From Cytobacillus oceanisediminis (GTDB lineage Bacteria; Bacillota; Bacilli; Bacillales; Cytobacillaceae), in contig NZ_SOEE01000010.1 of NCBI RefSeq assembly GCF_004366035.1, forward strand, positions 124,001-188,000: a stretch of DNA of 64,000 nucleotides, given 5' to 3'. Position 1 is the first letter of the stretch. Each line of letters begins with the position of its first letter. Made by a program: the position numbers and the translations under genes. The notes below the pieces were generated by a model. That model saw only the letters and a list, made by a program, of their open reading frames with translations, did no database searches and was not told the DNA's origin. Shown in pieces: positions 9,468 to 19,039 of the stretch.

Positions 9468-10313
9468 ATGGGCATTCAAACCCAGTTATTAGGAATAGGC
9501 AATAATGATGAAATCGTAACTTTGATTGGTCACATTGACATATCCGAAGATGGTAAAATGGCACTTCTCACCTTTGAAAATAAAAGCCCTTTACCTCCTT
9601 CCGGCCCGGAATCAAAATTAATTAGTTTAACATTAAACAAGGATTCATTAAAAGAAGGGGAAGCCAGAATTCTCGATGTAGAGCCAGCTGCTTGGAAATT
9701 TGCTCCATACGAAACGGCAAAAAGTAAAATGCAAGTGGTTTTACATCCTGAACAGCCAAATTTAGGACTTGCCCAAAATGAGAAATTGGTTATAACACTC
9801 CTGAATATGAAGACAAATGGTAAGTATAAAGAGGAAGACTTCCTTGGGTATGGGTCAGAGAATCAGCTGCAGGTCATCGCTTCCTTTAACAGACAGGATT
9901 CAAGTGAACTTGTTACGATTGAAGGATACTTTTTTAAAGCCCCGGATCTAAAACCACAGCATCCTGGTGAAGTGAATAATTTTCACCCAAGTGTAACAAC
10001 AACATCACTAGCACCTTACGTAACTACAACACCGCCGCCAAATGTAACAACAACTCCACCGTCACCCGAAAGTATGGAACCCTGCAATAATAAACAAGCC
10101 AATCCTTATGAAGAGGCACTTTCAATTTTAAGGCTGACTTCGAAAGCAATGATAAAATCGATTCTTAAAAGTCATCCAAATGATCCAGGCTTCAATTTCA
10201 AATTTAGTTTGTTTGGGATTGCCAATATAGAAGTATCAAGCAATTTTTCGTTTCAAATCCCAATAATAAACAAGTTATGTGTTGAATTGATAAAAGGTGT
10301 CAGCAAGGTATAA
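9468..10313 (+). CDS. Unknown protein with Thr/Pro repeat linker
   Basis: About 281 residues if started at ATG 9468, which has an AAAGGATG site; an in-frame ATG at 9429 lacks one. The N-terminal 165 residues look like a beta-rich domain. They are followed by a linker (bases about 9990-10070) built of repeated VTTT units spaced by Pro and Ser. A C-terminal alpha/beta part with one Cys in the linker edge and one near the end follows. No signal peptide is seen. Thr/Pro linkers of this kind are typical sites of O-glycosylation, and glycosyltransferase genes stand on both sides. I do not recognise the family. Confidence 0.7.
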   Translation: MGIQTQLLGIGNNDEIVTLIGHIDISEDGKMALLTFENKSPLPPSGPESKLISLTLNKDSLKEGEARILDVEPAAWKFAPYETAKSKMQVVLHPEQPNLGLAQNEKLVITLLNMKTNGKYKEEDFLGYGSENQLQVIASFNRQDSSELVTIEGYFFKAPDLKPQHPGEVNNFHPSVTTTSLAPYVTTTPPPNVTTTPPSPESMEPCNNKQANPYEEALSILRLTSKAMIKSILKSHPNDPGFNFKFSLFGIANIEVSSNFSFQIPIINKLCVELIKGVSKV

Positions 10314-10369
10314 CGAATGAAAATACTATATAAAGCAAAACTTTCTTTTACCATACAAAGGAAGGTGCT

Positions 10370-11893
10370 GTGAGTACCATGCGAAAGGTTTCTGTTATTA
10401 TCCCCATAAAGAATGAAGAAGAGAAATTAGAAATGATTTTAAACGAAGTTAAGAAGCTGAATCCGCTTGAAATCATTACTGTCATAAACGGATCGATTGA
10501 TAAATCAGAAGAAATCGCTCAAGCAATGGAATGTAAAGTTATTGTTTATGAGGATGCTTTAGGACATGACATTGGAAGGGCAATTGGGGCTTTTTATGCA
10601 AAGGGGGACATCTTACTTTTTTTAGATGGTGATATTCTTATTTCAAATAAAAATCTATATCCGTTTATTGATGCGATAGAGCAAGGCCATGATATTGCCC
10701 TAAATAACCTGGAGTTAATTATGAACACCAAGGAGCGGCCGCATTCTGTATCGGTTGTCAAAAAGGCGCTGAACGAACTGTTTGGTTATGATGAATTAAC
10801 GATTAACTCCATGGTTGCTGTGCCGCATGCAATCAGCAGGCATGCATTGCAGGAAGTTAACTGGCGAAGTCTTGCCAATCCGCCTTTAGCCCAGGCAATA
10901 GCCATGAGCAAGAAGCTGTCGATTGTTGCGCCTGAATATGTTGATGTAATAAGCAGAAATAAAATCAGGCCGGATATTCATATTGAAAAATCCAGTGAAT
11001 CCCCCTATAACTGGATCGAGGATGTAATCTTTGGAGATCATTTGTCAGCAGTACATTACCTTATTACAGAAAAAGGAAAGAGAGGAGGCCACCCTGATAA
11101 AAGATACCGAACTATGCTGCAAAATATTAAACGGTTAAATGCTGGCAAAACAGTACTGCGAAGTGCTGTCATCTGTGACGAAGGTAAACTGAGCCTTGAG
11201 CAGTTGACTGAAGTGATCAGGACTTTAAAAGAATCGCAAATTGATGAAATCCTGTTTATCTCAAGCAGACAGGAAAAGATAAAAATGGATAGATTACGGG
11301 ATTTAAATGTAATGGTAATTCCTTTGTTTATTAAAGGCGATATATTTTTAAATAGAGCTATTGGAGCAGTTTTCGCTTCAGGGGAGAGCGTACTTTTCCT
11401 CGACGAAAAGAGTATTTTGCCAGCCGAAGATTGGGAAAAGCTGTTCAAAGAAGCAGAAAATGGGGCAGATTTGGTTCTTTTAAATGAAGTCAATTATTTA
11501 GATGAAAGTCATCCCCTTGAACTAATAAATAGCATGAAGTATTTTCTTAATTTAGCAGCAAAGAGACCTGATCTCTGGAATAATGGCTTGGCCTTTCAGC
11601 CCCATGTTATCAGCAGGAAAGCACTGCAGCTAGTTGGTAATTCATCTATTATGATTCCTCCAGTGGCCTATCTCAAGATAATGGAACATAGTCTGCCTGT
11701 TTCAGTTGTCCAGGTCAGCACAAAGCTCCCTTACATGGATGACGCCATAAAGAAAGAGGAACTGATTGGAGATTGCATTGAAGGGCTATCTTATTTTTTT
11801 TCGAAAACGAATGAAAGAGGCGGCTTTTCTGATGGAAACAGGAAAAGAAGGATTCTAGATGAATTAAACGATAACGGCAGAGAAATTTTTTAA
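10370..11893 (+). CDS. Tandem-duplicated GT2-like protein, second half degenerate
   Basis: 507 residues, GTG start with an AAGGAAGG site. Two homologous halves of about 250 residues can be aligned by eye. Half one has VSVIIPIKNEE, AIGAFYAKGD, LFLDGD (DxD metal motif) and a closing GKRGGHPDKR segment. Half two has AIGAVFASGE, LFLDEK (the second Asp is lost) and NERGGFSDGN. So the first half is probably a working transferase and the second a non-catalytic copy that may bind acceptor or partner. It lies between the Thr-repeat protein and a GT-D gene on the same strand. Confidence 0.85.
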   Translation: MSTMRKVSVIIPIKNEEEKLEMILNEVKKLNPLEIITVINGSIDKSEEIAQAMECKVIVYEDALGHDIGRAIGAFYAKGDILLFLDGDILISNKNLYPFIDAIEQGHDIALNNLELIMNTKERPHSVSVVKKALNELFGYDELTINSMVAVPHAISRHALQEVNWRSLANPPLAQAIAMSKKLSIVAPEYVDVISRNKIRPDIHIEKSSESPYNWIEDVIFGDHLSAVHYLITEKGKRGGHPDKRYRTMLQNIKRLNAGKTVLRSAVICDEGKLSLEQLTEVIRTLKESQIDEILFISSRQEKIKMDRLRDLNVMVIPLFIKGDIFLNRAIGAVFASGESVLFLDEKSILPAEDWEKLFKEAENGADLVLLNEVNYLDESHPLELINSMKYFLNLAAKRPDLWNNGLAFQPHVISRKALQLVGNSSIMIPPVAYLKIMEHSLPVSVVQVSTKLPYMDDAIKKEELIGDCIEGLSYFFSKTNERGGFSDGNRKRRILDELNDNGREIF

Positions 11894-11929
11894 GAGATTC
11901 AATTTTTTTAAAAATGAATGGAGGACAAA

Positions 11930-12805
11930 ATGATGTCTATGTATTCAGAGAAGGATTGGGATAGATTAAAAAACTTCGGATACTTAGAAGACCTCACATA
12001 TGAAGCGTACTTCCGCGGCGGAGAACAGCATGTGGAAGAGCTGGTTGGAGCTGACTATATTCTCCCATATTCTGTGGAAGAAATATTGGAAGCAGGGATA
12101 GCCAGCTTATCAAATAAATTAATCAAGCTTAAAACACCTCATGAGGTTCAACAGGAAATAAAGCAGGCTATGGGTAATAATAAAGGATACTCCCTGATCA
12201 GAATTGGGGATGGGGAGCTTTTGACTCTTGGACATGACATTCTTTTTTCAGCGGAAGAGATAGAAAGCATCCCAAGGCTAAATTTCTTATCATATGCCGG
12301 TGTAAACTTGCCCGATCACAGCATCAGGGACTTATTAGCAAGAAATATGATGGAAGCCGATATGGTTGGCATTCCATTCCTGAGGAGACCTACCTTTCAG
12401 CAATTGTTTAACAAGCTGGCAAAGGTTCACAAATGGCCTATGAAAAGCATGAATTTAACCAGATCCGTAATAAATTATGAACTCCATCTGCAGACAACGC
12501 TATTTCAGGACCTTCTGAACAATAAAAGAGTATTATTAATAGGAAATCGGATGATGGAGGGAGAAACCGTTCTGCGTAATGCCGGGTTTAATAACATTGC
12601 GGGTTCGATTCCTGTTGAGAATATTAACTCGGTTCCGCATGTGCTTTCCGAGGCGCAAAAATATGACTTCGATGTGGCCCTCGTGTCTGCAGGCATTCCA
12701 GCAAATTTAATTTGTGTCGAATTGGCCAAACGCAATAAAATTGCCATTGATTTTGGTCATTTAATTGATGAACTGATTAACAATACGAAGGTAATTGTTA
12801 AATAA
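11930..12805 (+). CDS. GT-D-fold glycosyltransferase domain protein
   Basis: About 291 residues. The IRIGDGE motif near residue 92 is the hallmark of the GT-D fold (formerly DUF1792), first described for a transferase of the Fap1 adhesin in Streptococcus, where the acidic pair binds metal. Later VLLIGNRM and ALVSAGIP segments form the Rossmann-like core. GGAGG sits 5 bases before ATG 11930; the earlier in-frame ATG at 11918 overlaps that site and is unlikely. It ends the locus and is followed by a terminator. Confidence 0.85.
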   Translation: MMSMYSEKDWDRLKNFGYLEDLTYEAYFRGGEQHVEELVGADYILPYSVEEILEAGIASLSNKLIKLKTPHEVQQEIKQAMGNNKGYSLIRIGDGELLTLGHDILFSAEEIESIPRLNFLSYAGVNLPDHSIRDLLARNMMEADMVGIPFLRRPTFQQLFNKLAKVHKWPMKSMNLTRSVINYELHLQTTLFQDLLNNKRVLLIGNRMMEGETVLRNAGFNNIAGSIPVENINSVPHVLSEAQKYDFDVALVSAGIPANLICVELAKRNKIAIDFGHLIDELINNTKVIVK

Positions 12806-12920
12806 AAGCTATCTTTCAGCAAAACTGTATTCCTGCAAACATTGTTAAGGCACTAGTTATATCAACTATGCATATGACATATTTTACTAAGCAATTAATA
12901 ATTTAATAGCTTTAAGTTAA

Positions 12921-12960
12921 ATAGAGCATTTCACTGCCATGAGAAATGCTCTATTTCTTT
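12921..12960 (+). terminator. Intrinsic terminator after the GT-D gene
   Basis: Perfect 12-bp inverted repeat (12921-12932 and 12943-12954) followed by a T-rich stretch. Confidence 0.85.
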
Positions 12961-13082
12961 GTTAAAGTATCAAGAATGGGTCTGGATTCAATAAAAATAT
13001 AATAAAAAACGCTAATTATTTATTGCAAAACGATAAATTCTGTATTAAAATCAAACTGAAAATAAGAAGTGAGGTGTTTTTT

Positions 13083-13565
13083 TTGGAAAAAGTAACAACA
13101 TTGTTTTTAAAAATAGCTGTTTTTCTTTTGGGTGTCCCTATTTTGGTTCTGTGCATTTTTTTGGTGCCTGAGCTGGGGAAAGCTGCAGGAGAAATGCTGC
13201 CGAAGTTTGCTTTCCTTAAATATTTGGTTTTCATCGTGTTTTATGCTTCGACGATTCCTTTTTACTTTGCGCTGTATCAGGCTTTCAAGCTTTTGCGCTA
13301 TATTGACAAAAATAAAGCTTTCTCAGATTTATCGGTCATAGCTTTAAAGAAAATTAAATACTGTGCCATCACTATCGCCGGATTGCATGTGCTGGTACTG
13401 CCGGTCTTCTATATTTTTGCAGAAATAGACGATGCCCCGGGTGTCATTTTCGTTGGCTTGCTGGTTCCTTTTGCATCAATGGTTATCGCAGTCTTTGCGG
13501 CAGTTCTGCAGAAGCTTTTACAAGAGGCAATTGATATAAAATCAGAAAACGATTTAACGGTCTGA
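13083..13565 (+). CDS. yoaS: DUF2975 membrane protein, YoaS-like
   Basis: 160 residues with four hydrophobic segments in the usual DUF2975 layout. Start is TTG 13083, chosen for the GAGGTG site 6 bases before and because the family begins with a Met-Glu-Lys-Val type N-terminus directly before TM1. It is followed 9 bp later by a small Cro/C1 regulator and then a DUF817 gene, the same order as yoaS-yozG-yoaT of B. subtilis. Membrane function is unknown. Confidence 0.85.
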   Translation: MEKVTTLFLKIAVFLLGVPILVLCIFLVPELGKAAGEMLPKFAFLKYLVFIVFYASTIPFYFALYQAFKLLRYIDKNKAFSDLSVIALKKIKYCAITIAGLHVLVLPVFYIFAEIDDAPGVIFVGLLVPFASMVIAVFAAVLQKLLQEAIDIKSENDLTV

Positions 13566-13574
13566 GGTGAGAAC

Positions 13575-13790
13575 ATGGCAATTATTATAAATGTTGATGT
13601 GATGCTGGCAAAGAGGAAAATGAGTGTAACAGAACTCTCAGAGAAGGTAGGAATCACAATGGCAAACCTCTCTATTTTGAAAAATGGCAAGGCGAAGGCG
13701 ATAAGGTTTTCAACCCTGGAGGCCATTTGTAAAGCATTAGACTGCCAGCCTGGGGATATCCTGGAATACCGAAATAATGAGGAAGATTAA
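13575..13790 (+). CDS. yozG: Small Cro/C1-type regulator, YozG-like
   Basis: 71 residues that are almost only a helix-turn-helix: the ELSEKVGITMANLSILK segment is the HTH, and CQPGDILEY is the typical end of this small-repressor group. Good GAGGTG site. Paired with DUF2975 upstream, as is common in Firmicutes; it probably represses its own operon. No operator was identified with confidence. Confidence 0.9.
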   Translation: MAIIINVDVMLAKRKMSVTELSEKVGITMANLSILKNGKAKAIRFSTLEAICKALDCQPGDILEYRNNEED

Positions 13791-13812
13791 TGATACAGGT
13801 GGGGGATAAAAG

Positions 13813-14640
13813 ATGCATTTGACTATTCGAAAAGAGGAACCGCGATCGATAAGGTCAATTAAGCAGCTCTTTCGTTTTGGCTGGGAGCAGGCTTTGTCCT
13901 GTTTGTTTCCTGTTGTTATTTTTGCTTCTTTAGCTTTAACCAAATTCCTGCCGATGCCCATTCTGCCGCGGTATGACTGGATGCTGATCATTTGTCTCCT
14001 GATGCAGTGGGTCATGGTGCGCTCGGGGCTTGAAACGAAGGATGAATTGAAGGTTATCACATTATTCCACCTTATTGGCCTTGCACTTGAACTATTCAAG
14101 GTCCATATGGGCTCATGGGCTTATCCGGAGGATGGTTATTCCAAAGTGTTTGGGGTTCCTTTGTACAGCGGTTTCATGTATGCCAGTGTAGCAAGTTACC
14201 TGTGCCAGGCATGGAGGAGGCTGAAGGTTGACCTGGTTAAGTGGCCGCCATTCATGGCGGTAGTTCCTCTTGCAGCTGCGATTTATTTGAATTTTTTTAC
14301 CCACCATTATTGGATTGACGTCCGATGGTGGTTATCTGGAATGGTTATGGTTGTTTTCTGGCAATCATGGGTCACCTACGAGGTTGGCGGGATCCGTTAC
14401 CGTATGCCGATTGCACTTTCTTTTGTGCTGATTGGTTTCTTTATATGGATAGCAGAAAATATCGCAACGTTCTTTGGGGCTTGGGAATATCCCAATCAGG
14501 CTGATGCCTGGAGCCTGGTTCATTTAGGGAAGGTGAGTTCCTGGCTCTTATTAGTCATTGTCAGCTTTCTTATAGTGGCTACGCTAAAGCGGGTGAAAGG
14601 AAACAGTTCCGCTGGTTCAGCTTCTGGTCAAACTTTATAA
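13813..14640 (+). CDS. yoaT: DUF817 integral membrane protein, YoaT-like
   Basis: 275 residues with about eight membrane segments. Family marks include GSWAYPEDG near residue 102 and the later FGAWEYPNQ segment. A GGGGG site lies 8 bases before ATG. Third gene of the yoaS-yozG-yoaT-like cluster. Biochemical role unknown. Confidence 0.88.
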   Translation: MHLTIRKEEPRSIRSIKQLFRFGWEQALSCLFPVVIFASLALTKFLPMPILPRYDWMLIICLLMQWVMVRSGLETKDELKVITLFHLIGLALELFKVHMGSWAYPEDGYSKVFGVPLYSGFMYASVASYLCQAWRRLKVDLVKWPPFMAVVPLAAAIYLNFFTHHYWIDVRWWLSGMVMVVFWQSWVTYEVGGIRYRMPIALSFVLIGFFIWIAENIATFFGAWEYPNQADAWSLVHLGKVSSWLLLVIVSFLIVATLKRVKGNSSAGSASGQTL

Positions 14641-14667
14641 CTGTAAGGATTAAGTTCAATTGGCTGA

Positions 14668-15159
14668 TTAAAGGTAATCAAACACAAATAAATAAAGGGC
14701 TGCAATTGGAACTGATAGAATTAATGCCCGCAGTTTATGGACATAGTGTAAACGGATCATAGGAAACATAATGACGACAAATAAAAAAGACCACCAAATA
14801 TTCCATCCATTATGATAGCTTATGAAACTAAAACGGGATGCCAGCCATTCAGCTGCCCAAAATAAGACAATCCATTTTGCATAATAGTACATTTGCTTTT
14901 TTAATTTGCCGGGAAAATGGGATAAGAACACGAATCCCATTAAAGGATTGATAATGATATTGTGCAGCAGATGAACTCCCATCAGATTCAAAAGGCCTTT
15001 TTCAAGTTCCCATAAATGAAAATGGCTGTGTGAAATAAATTCATAAATAAAAGATGCCACGGAGATATAGAGCATGGTAGGATAATAACTTTCCCAATTC
15101 TTCCAATCTCCTCTAAAATAAGCAAAGATAATGACCAGTATAACAAGGATGCAATGCAT
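14668..15159 (-). CDS. CBO0543 family membrane protein
   Basis: 163 residues, about five hydrophobic segments, with the HSHFHLWELEKG segment near residue 44 and RLHYVHKLRA near 137 that mark this Bacillaceae/Clostridia family. Good GAGGTG site. It converges on the DUF817 gene with a short gap. Function unknown. Confidence 0.75.
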   Translation of the reverse strand: MHCILVILVIIFAYFRGDWKNWESYYPTMLYISVASFIYEFISHSHFHLWELEKGLLNLMGVHLLHNIIINPLMGFVFLSHFPGKLKKQMYYYAKWIVLFWAAEWLASRFSFISYHNGWNIWWSFLFVVIMFPMIRLHYVHKLRALILSVPIAALYLFVFDYL

Positions 15160-15436
15160 ATATTCACCTCATTTTTCTGGTAATTAGTATTGACGACATC
15201 TAAAATTAAATACCAATAAATGTAAAAATGGATAAATTATCCTAATAGTATTAACTGCAAATTAGATTAAGATGCTGATTTCAGGGGCTCTTACCTTATT
15301 ATCTATGGGACTGTTGTTATAGAGGCTTTTTGGTAGTTTAAAGGGCAGTAATGAAGAATATTTACTTTATAAAATATAGGTATTTTTTAAACTTTTAGAG
15401 ATAATAAACCTACAAATACATTGTGGGGGAGTCATT

Positions 15437-16456
15437 GTGGAATCCAGGAAAAAGAAAGTAAATATTGAACTGTCTTGCACAGAAATTGGAGGCCTTTGGG
15501 GTGTTTATTTACAAGAGAGCATGAGTTCCTGTTTTCTCAAGTATTTTTTACACCATCTTCAAGATGAGGAAATCATTCCATTAGCAAAAGAGTCATTGCA
15601 AATTTCGCAAGGAAGGTTAGAAAAGATCAAAAAAATTTTCCTCTCAGAAAATTTTCCGGTGCCTGCTGCCTTTTCCGAAGGGGATGTCAATTTGTCAGCC
15701 CCTCCATTATTCAATGATGTGTTCACTTTAAGCTATATTTATATGATGAATCGATTGGGCATGATTAACTTCAGCTATACTGCATCAAACAATGTTCGGC
15801 TGGATGTCCTGGATTTTTTTACAGAATGTATACATACCTCTACAGAAATGTTTGGTAAAGCAGTAAAGCTGATGCTGACTAAGGGCATTTATGATCGGCC
15901 GCCAAAAATGAACTATCCAAAAGAAATTGAATTTGTCCAGAAAGAATCTTTTCTTTCTGGAATTATAGGCACTAAACGTCCCTTGAATGCAATTGAACTA
16001 TCGGAAATATTTTTCAACATCGAGCGAAATTACTTTTCAGTTCTCATCATGCTTGCGTTTGCTCAAGTGGTAAAAGACAAAAACCTAAAGAAACATATCT
16101 TGAAAGGAAAGACGATCAGCGAAAAACAGATATCTTTTTTCAATAATTTATTAATGGAAGAAGAGCTTCTTGGAACCGTTACTGTCGGAATGGAAGTAAC
16201 AGAATCCATTGTATCACCTTTCTCAGACAAACTTATTTTTTCTATGATCAATGTTTTGAATTCCGTAGACATTAGCTTAATTTCACATGCCATGTCAGTG
16301 TCCATGAGAACCGACCTAACAACTCAATACAGTAAAATTATTGCAGAAGTCATGCTTTATGCAAAGGATACCTTTGATATAGTGGTAAAGGAAAAATGGC
16401 TTGAACAGCCTCCGCTTGTGACTAATAGGAAGTTGCTGATACATAAAAAGCAATAA
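15437..16456 (+). CDS. DUF3231 family protein (first copy)
   Basis: 339 residues, GTG start after a GGGGGA site. Two similar halves of about 165 residues, each a helical ferritin-like bundle; EIGGLWGVYLQES opens the first half and LSEIFFNIERNYFS the second. The pattern MEVTESIVSPFSDK near residue 255 is shared with the second copy at 54065. DUF3231 proteins are common in spore formers and are suspected spore components. No metal ligands could be assigned with confidence. Confidence 0.88.
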   Translation: MESRKKKVNIELSCTEIGGLWGVYLQESMSSCFLKYFLHHLQDEEIIPLAKESLQISQGRLEKIKKIFLSENFPVPAAFSEGDVNLSAPPLFNDVFTLSYIYMMNRLGMINFSYTASNNVRLDVLDFFTECIHTSTEMFGKAVKLMLTKGIYDRPPKMNYPKEIEFVQKESFLSGIIGTKRPLNAIELSEIFFNIERNYFSVLIMLAFAQVVKDKNLKKHILKGKTISEKQISFFNNLLMEEELLGTVTVGMEVTESIVSPFSDKLIFSMINVLNSVDISLISHAMSVSMRTDLTTQYSKIIAEVMLYAKDTFDIVVKEKWLEQPPLVTNRKLLIHKKQ

Positions 16457-16490
16457 GATACAGGCAATAGAAATAAGGATGAATCATTTA

Positions 16491-16525
16491 GTTGACTGCA
16501 GCCTCTCAAAAGGGCTGCAGTCAAA
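16491..16525. terminator. Inverted repeat between convergent genes
   Basis: Perfect 12-bp stem (16492-16503 and 16513-16524) placed between the DUF3231 gene and the oppositely directed YibE/F gene. T-runs are poor on both sides, so termination is inferred from position. Confidence 0.6.
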
Positions 16526-16526
16526 G

Positions 16527-17303
16527 CTATTCAGTCGTATCGGATGTATTTCCTCTTTTCACTAAATACATGGCGGTAATCCACGACGTGATGGGGATCA
16601 CCATTGTTACCCCAATTCCTGCACAAAAAATCGTGATCATCTCGCCGCTGAAAATTTTTGAATTGATAATTTCACCTGGTGAATAGGATAGGTCTTTAAA
16701 CCATATCAGCAGTGCTAAATATCCGCCAAAGAAGGCGAAAAATAATGTGTTGGTGCTTGTTCCGAGAATATCCTTACCGATGCTGATGCCAGCTTGGAAC
16801 AATTCTTTTCTGCTAATGTCCGGGTGATGATAATGAATTTCCCTCATTGGGGAAGAAATGGCCATGGCAGCATCGGTTATGGCGCCGATTGTACTCATAA
16901 TGATGACAGACGCAGCCACTTTAACAAAATCAACCCCAATATAAAGGGAAAATATGCTCAACTCTTCTATTTCCTCTTCACCAAATCCCTGAATCATTGA
17001 CTTTTCTGCAATAATGACAATGAACACAATGAGAACGACCGTAGTAATGATGGAAGCCAGAAATGCGGTTTTCGTCTTAATGTTCACTTCATTTATAAAA
17101 AATAGATTGATACAGCCAATGAATGCACAGGCGAATAATGTAACGATAATTGGATTGATATTTGGATCGTTCATAAAGAAAAGGACGAAAATAATCACTC
17201 CGAAGTTGAGGAAGATCGCAAAAAATGATCTGGCTCCTTTTTTTCCGCCTATAAGGGTCATCAGAATAAATAAAATGGCTGCCAGCAATAGGATTGCGTT
17301 CAT
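16527..17303 (-). CDS. YibE/F family membrane protein (second of pair)
   Basis: 258 residues, about seven membrane segments, with the GAITDAAMAISS and GTSTNTLFFAFFGG motifs of the YibE/F family. It overlaps the stop of the upstream YibE/F gene by 4 bp. This short member lacks the N-terminal extracytoplasmic domain of its partner. The pair probably forms one hetero-oligomeric membrane complex; substrate unknown. Confidence 0.88.
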   Translation of the reverse strand: MNAILLLAAILFILMTLIGGKKGARSFFAIFLNFGVIIFVLFFMNDPNINPIIVTLFACAFIGCINLFFINEVNIKTKTAFLASIITTVVLIVFIVIIAEKSMIQGFGEEEIEELSIFSLYIGVDFVKVAASVIIMSTIGAITDAAMAISSPMREIHYHHPDISRKELFQAGISIGKDILGTSTNTLFFAFFGGYLALLIWFKDLSYSPGEIINSKIFSGEMITIFCAGIGVTMVIPITSWITAMYLVKRGNTSDTTE

Positions 17304-18418
17304 CTTTGTGCCCTCTTTCTATTAATGAAGTATATCGTGGTATACAGCCCAATCGGAATCGTGATCACAATCCCAATTCCTCCGGCAAGTGCCCGGGCTA
17401 ACTCAAGCGAAAGGTTCATGGATAGGCTGAATCCGAGCGGTGAGTCATTTTTTATATACAGAATAAGCATCGGAATGGAACCGCTGATATAGGCGAAAAA
17501 CAAGATATTCGTCATGGTGCCCATAATGTCTTTGCCCACTTCCATACCAGAGCGTTTAAGAGCCTGAACTGGAATGCTGTTATTTTTTTCATATAAGCTA
17601 AACAATGAGGATGACATGGTAATGGCCACATCCATAACCGCACCTAAAGAGCCGATAAATAAACCGGCTAAGAATACCATCTGATAGGGCCTGGTTATAA
17701 ACTGGAGCTCTTCATATTTTAAGCCCTTCCCGCCAGTTAACCGAATGACTAGATAAGTGATTAATAATGATAAAAAAGTAGCCGCAAGAGTAGCAATAAT
17801 CGCTGCATATGTTTTTTCATTAAAGCCGTTTACGAGCAGAAGGGAGGTAACGGTAAATAAGATGACTGCCGCACTGCATATCAGCAGCAGGCTTATTTCC
17901 GGATTCTTCAGATATACATCCAATGCATAAGAAAGCAGCACGGCATTAACTGCCAGGCTGATGATGGAAAAGAGACCTTGCTTTTTCCCGACAAAAAGCA
18001 GTATCAGGATAAAGATCCATCCTGTCAATAGTATGTAATGGTCGCGCTTTAGATCAAGGATATCTCCGCTTAATTCTCCAGCACCTTCTTTTTTCTCCTC
18101 TATGGATACGAATAACTTTTGTCCTGTTTGAATTTCATAATCGTATGCTTTGGATTTAGAATACTGATTGGATAACTGGATTTGCTGCCCTTTTTCTTCG
18201 CCATTCGTTATTTCTGCCACGATACGCTGTTCATATAGGCGATCTTCATTATCATAAATATCCTTTACTTCTTCAGAATGATGAGTTTGAACCTCTTTAA
18301 CTTCAGCAATTGTTCGTTCATAGAATGAGTCATTGTTTTGAACAAATAGAGCAGAGGAAGCAATGCAAGATGCCAATATGATATATAAATAGAATTTTTT
18401 TAAAGGGATGTTTTTCAA
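17300..18418 (-). CDS. YibE/F family membrane protein (first of pair)
   Basis: About 372 residues. TTG 18418 is taken as start since GGAGG lies 6 bases before; the frame is open further up without a site. One N-terminal membrane anchor, an extracytoplasmic beta domain (about residues 30-120) and then about eight membrane segments. Motifs GAVMDVAITMSS and GTMTNILFFAYISG repeat those of the downstream gene, so the two are duplicates with the extra domain only here. Confidence 0.87.
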   Translation of the reverse strand: MKNIPLKKFYLYIILASCIASSALFVQNNDSFYERTIAEVKEVQTHHSEEVKDIYDNEDRLYEQRIVAEITNGEEKGQQIQLSNQYSKSKAYDYEIQTGQKLFVSIEEKKEGAGELSGDILDLKRDHYILLTGWIFILILLFVGKKQGLFSIISLAVNAVLLSYALDVYLKNPEISLLLICSAAVILFTVTSLLLVNGFNEKTYAAIIATLAATFLSLLITYLVIRLTGGKGLKYEELQFITRPYQMVFLAGLFIGSLGAVMDVAITMSSSLFSLYEKNNSIPVQALKRSGMEVGKDIMGTMTNILFFAYISGSIPMLILYIKNDSPLGFSLSMNLSLELARALAGGIGIVITIPIGLYTTIYFINRKRAQR

Positions 18419-18626
18419 AATGAACCTCCAGAGAATATAAAGACAGTTTTTAGTATAAATAAGCGGTTTTTCCGCTGAAACCCATAATGATGCCATGCAG
18501 CTGCCCGCTTCAACGCAATAAGAATAACAGTAATTTTTTCAGATAGTCAAGCGTATCAAAGTGTGTGTGCAATGTCCAATTGTTTTGGCCTCTAAGTATC
18601 ATGGGCTGCAGATAAGGTCAAAGAGA

Positions 18627-18660
18627 AATGCCTGCAAGGTTTAACACCTGGCAGGCATTT
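18627..18660. repeat. Inverted repeat in the 18.4-19.2 kb gap
   Basis: Arms 18627-18636 and 18651-18660 pair over 10 bp, with 4 further pairs inside after one mismatch. A weak T-rich run exists only on the minus strand. The rest of the gap from 18419 to 19225 holds no convincing gene apart from the small ORF at 19040. Confidence 0.5.
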
Positions 18661-19039
18661 GTGATGGCAAAAGTATAAGGAATATCAAGGGATCATTGGT
18701 CAGGGAGATCCCTAGATCGAACAATATAACTTGTATGAGAACTGCAAAGGAAGTGATTTTAACATACTGAAAGGTAAAGAACCGCGGACAGTTGAGGAGT
18801 TAGCCGCAAGACACAAAAATTGTCATCTCCAACCTGCATCGTGCTTATTGAATTATCAGATTTTAAATAAACCACATGCTCACTTTGCTTATTTAATATT
18901 TGATGAACAGGATTCATGCTTCTCATCCAGCTTATCCCGTACTATACTCTCATATTTGCCCGCATTCATTTATGGATTCAAATTTATCAAAAAAAAATCA
19001 TCCAGAAGGATGAAAGAGAATGACTGCTGAGCCATGCTG

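Noticed and set aside
18731..19030. 99-codon plus-strand ORF
   Set aside because: No good ribosome binding site and low-quality sequence. The piece ILKGKEPRTVEELAARHKN looks a little like the end of an NmrA/SDR protein, so it could be a gene relic, but this is too weak to list.
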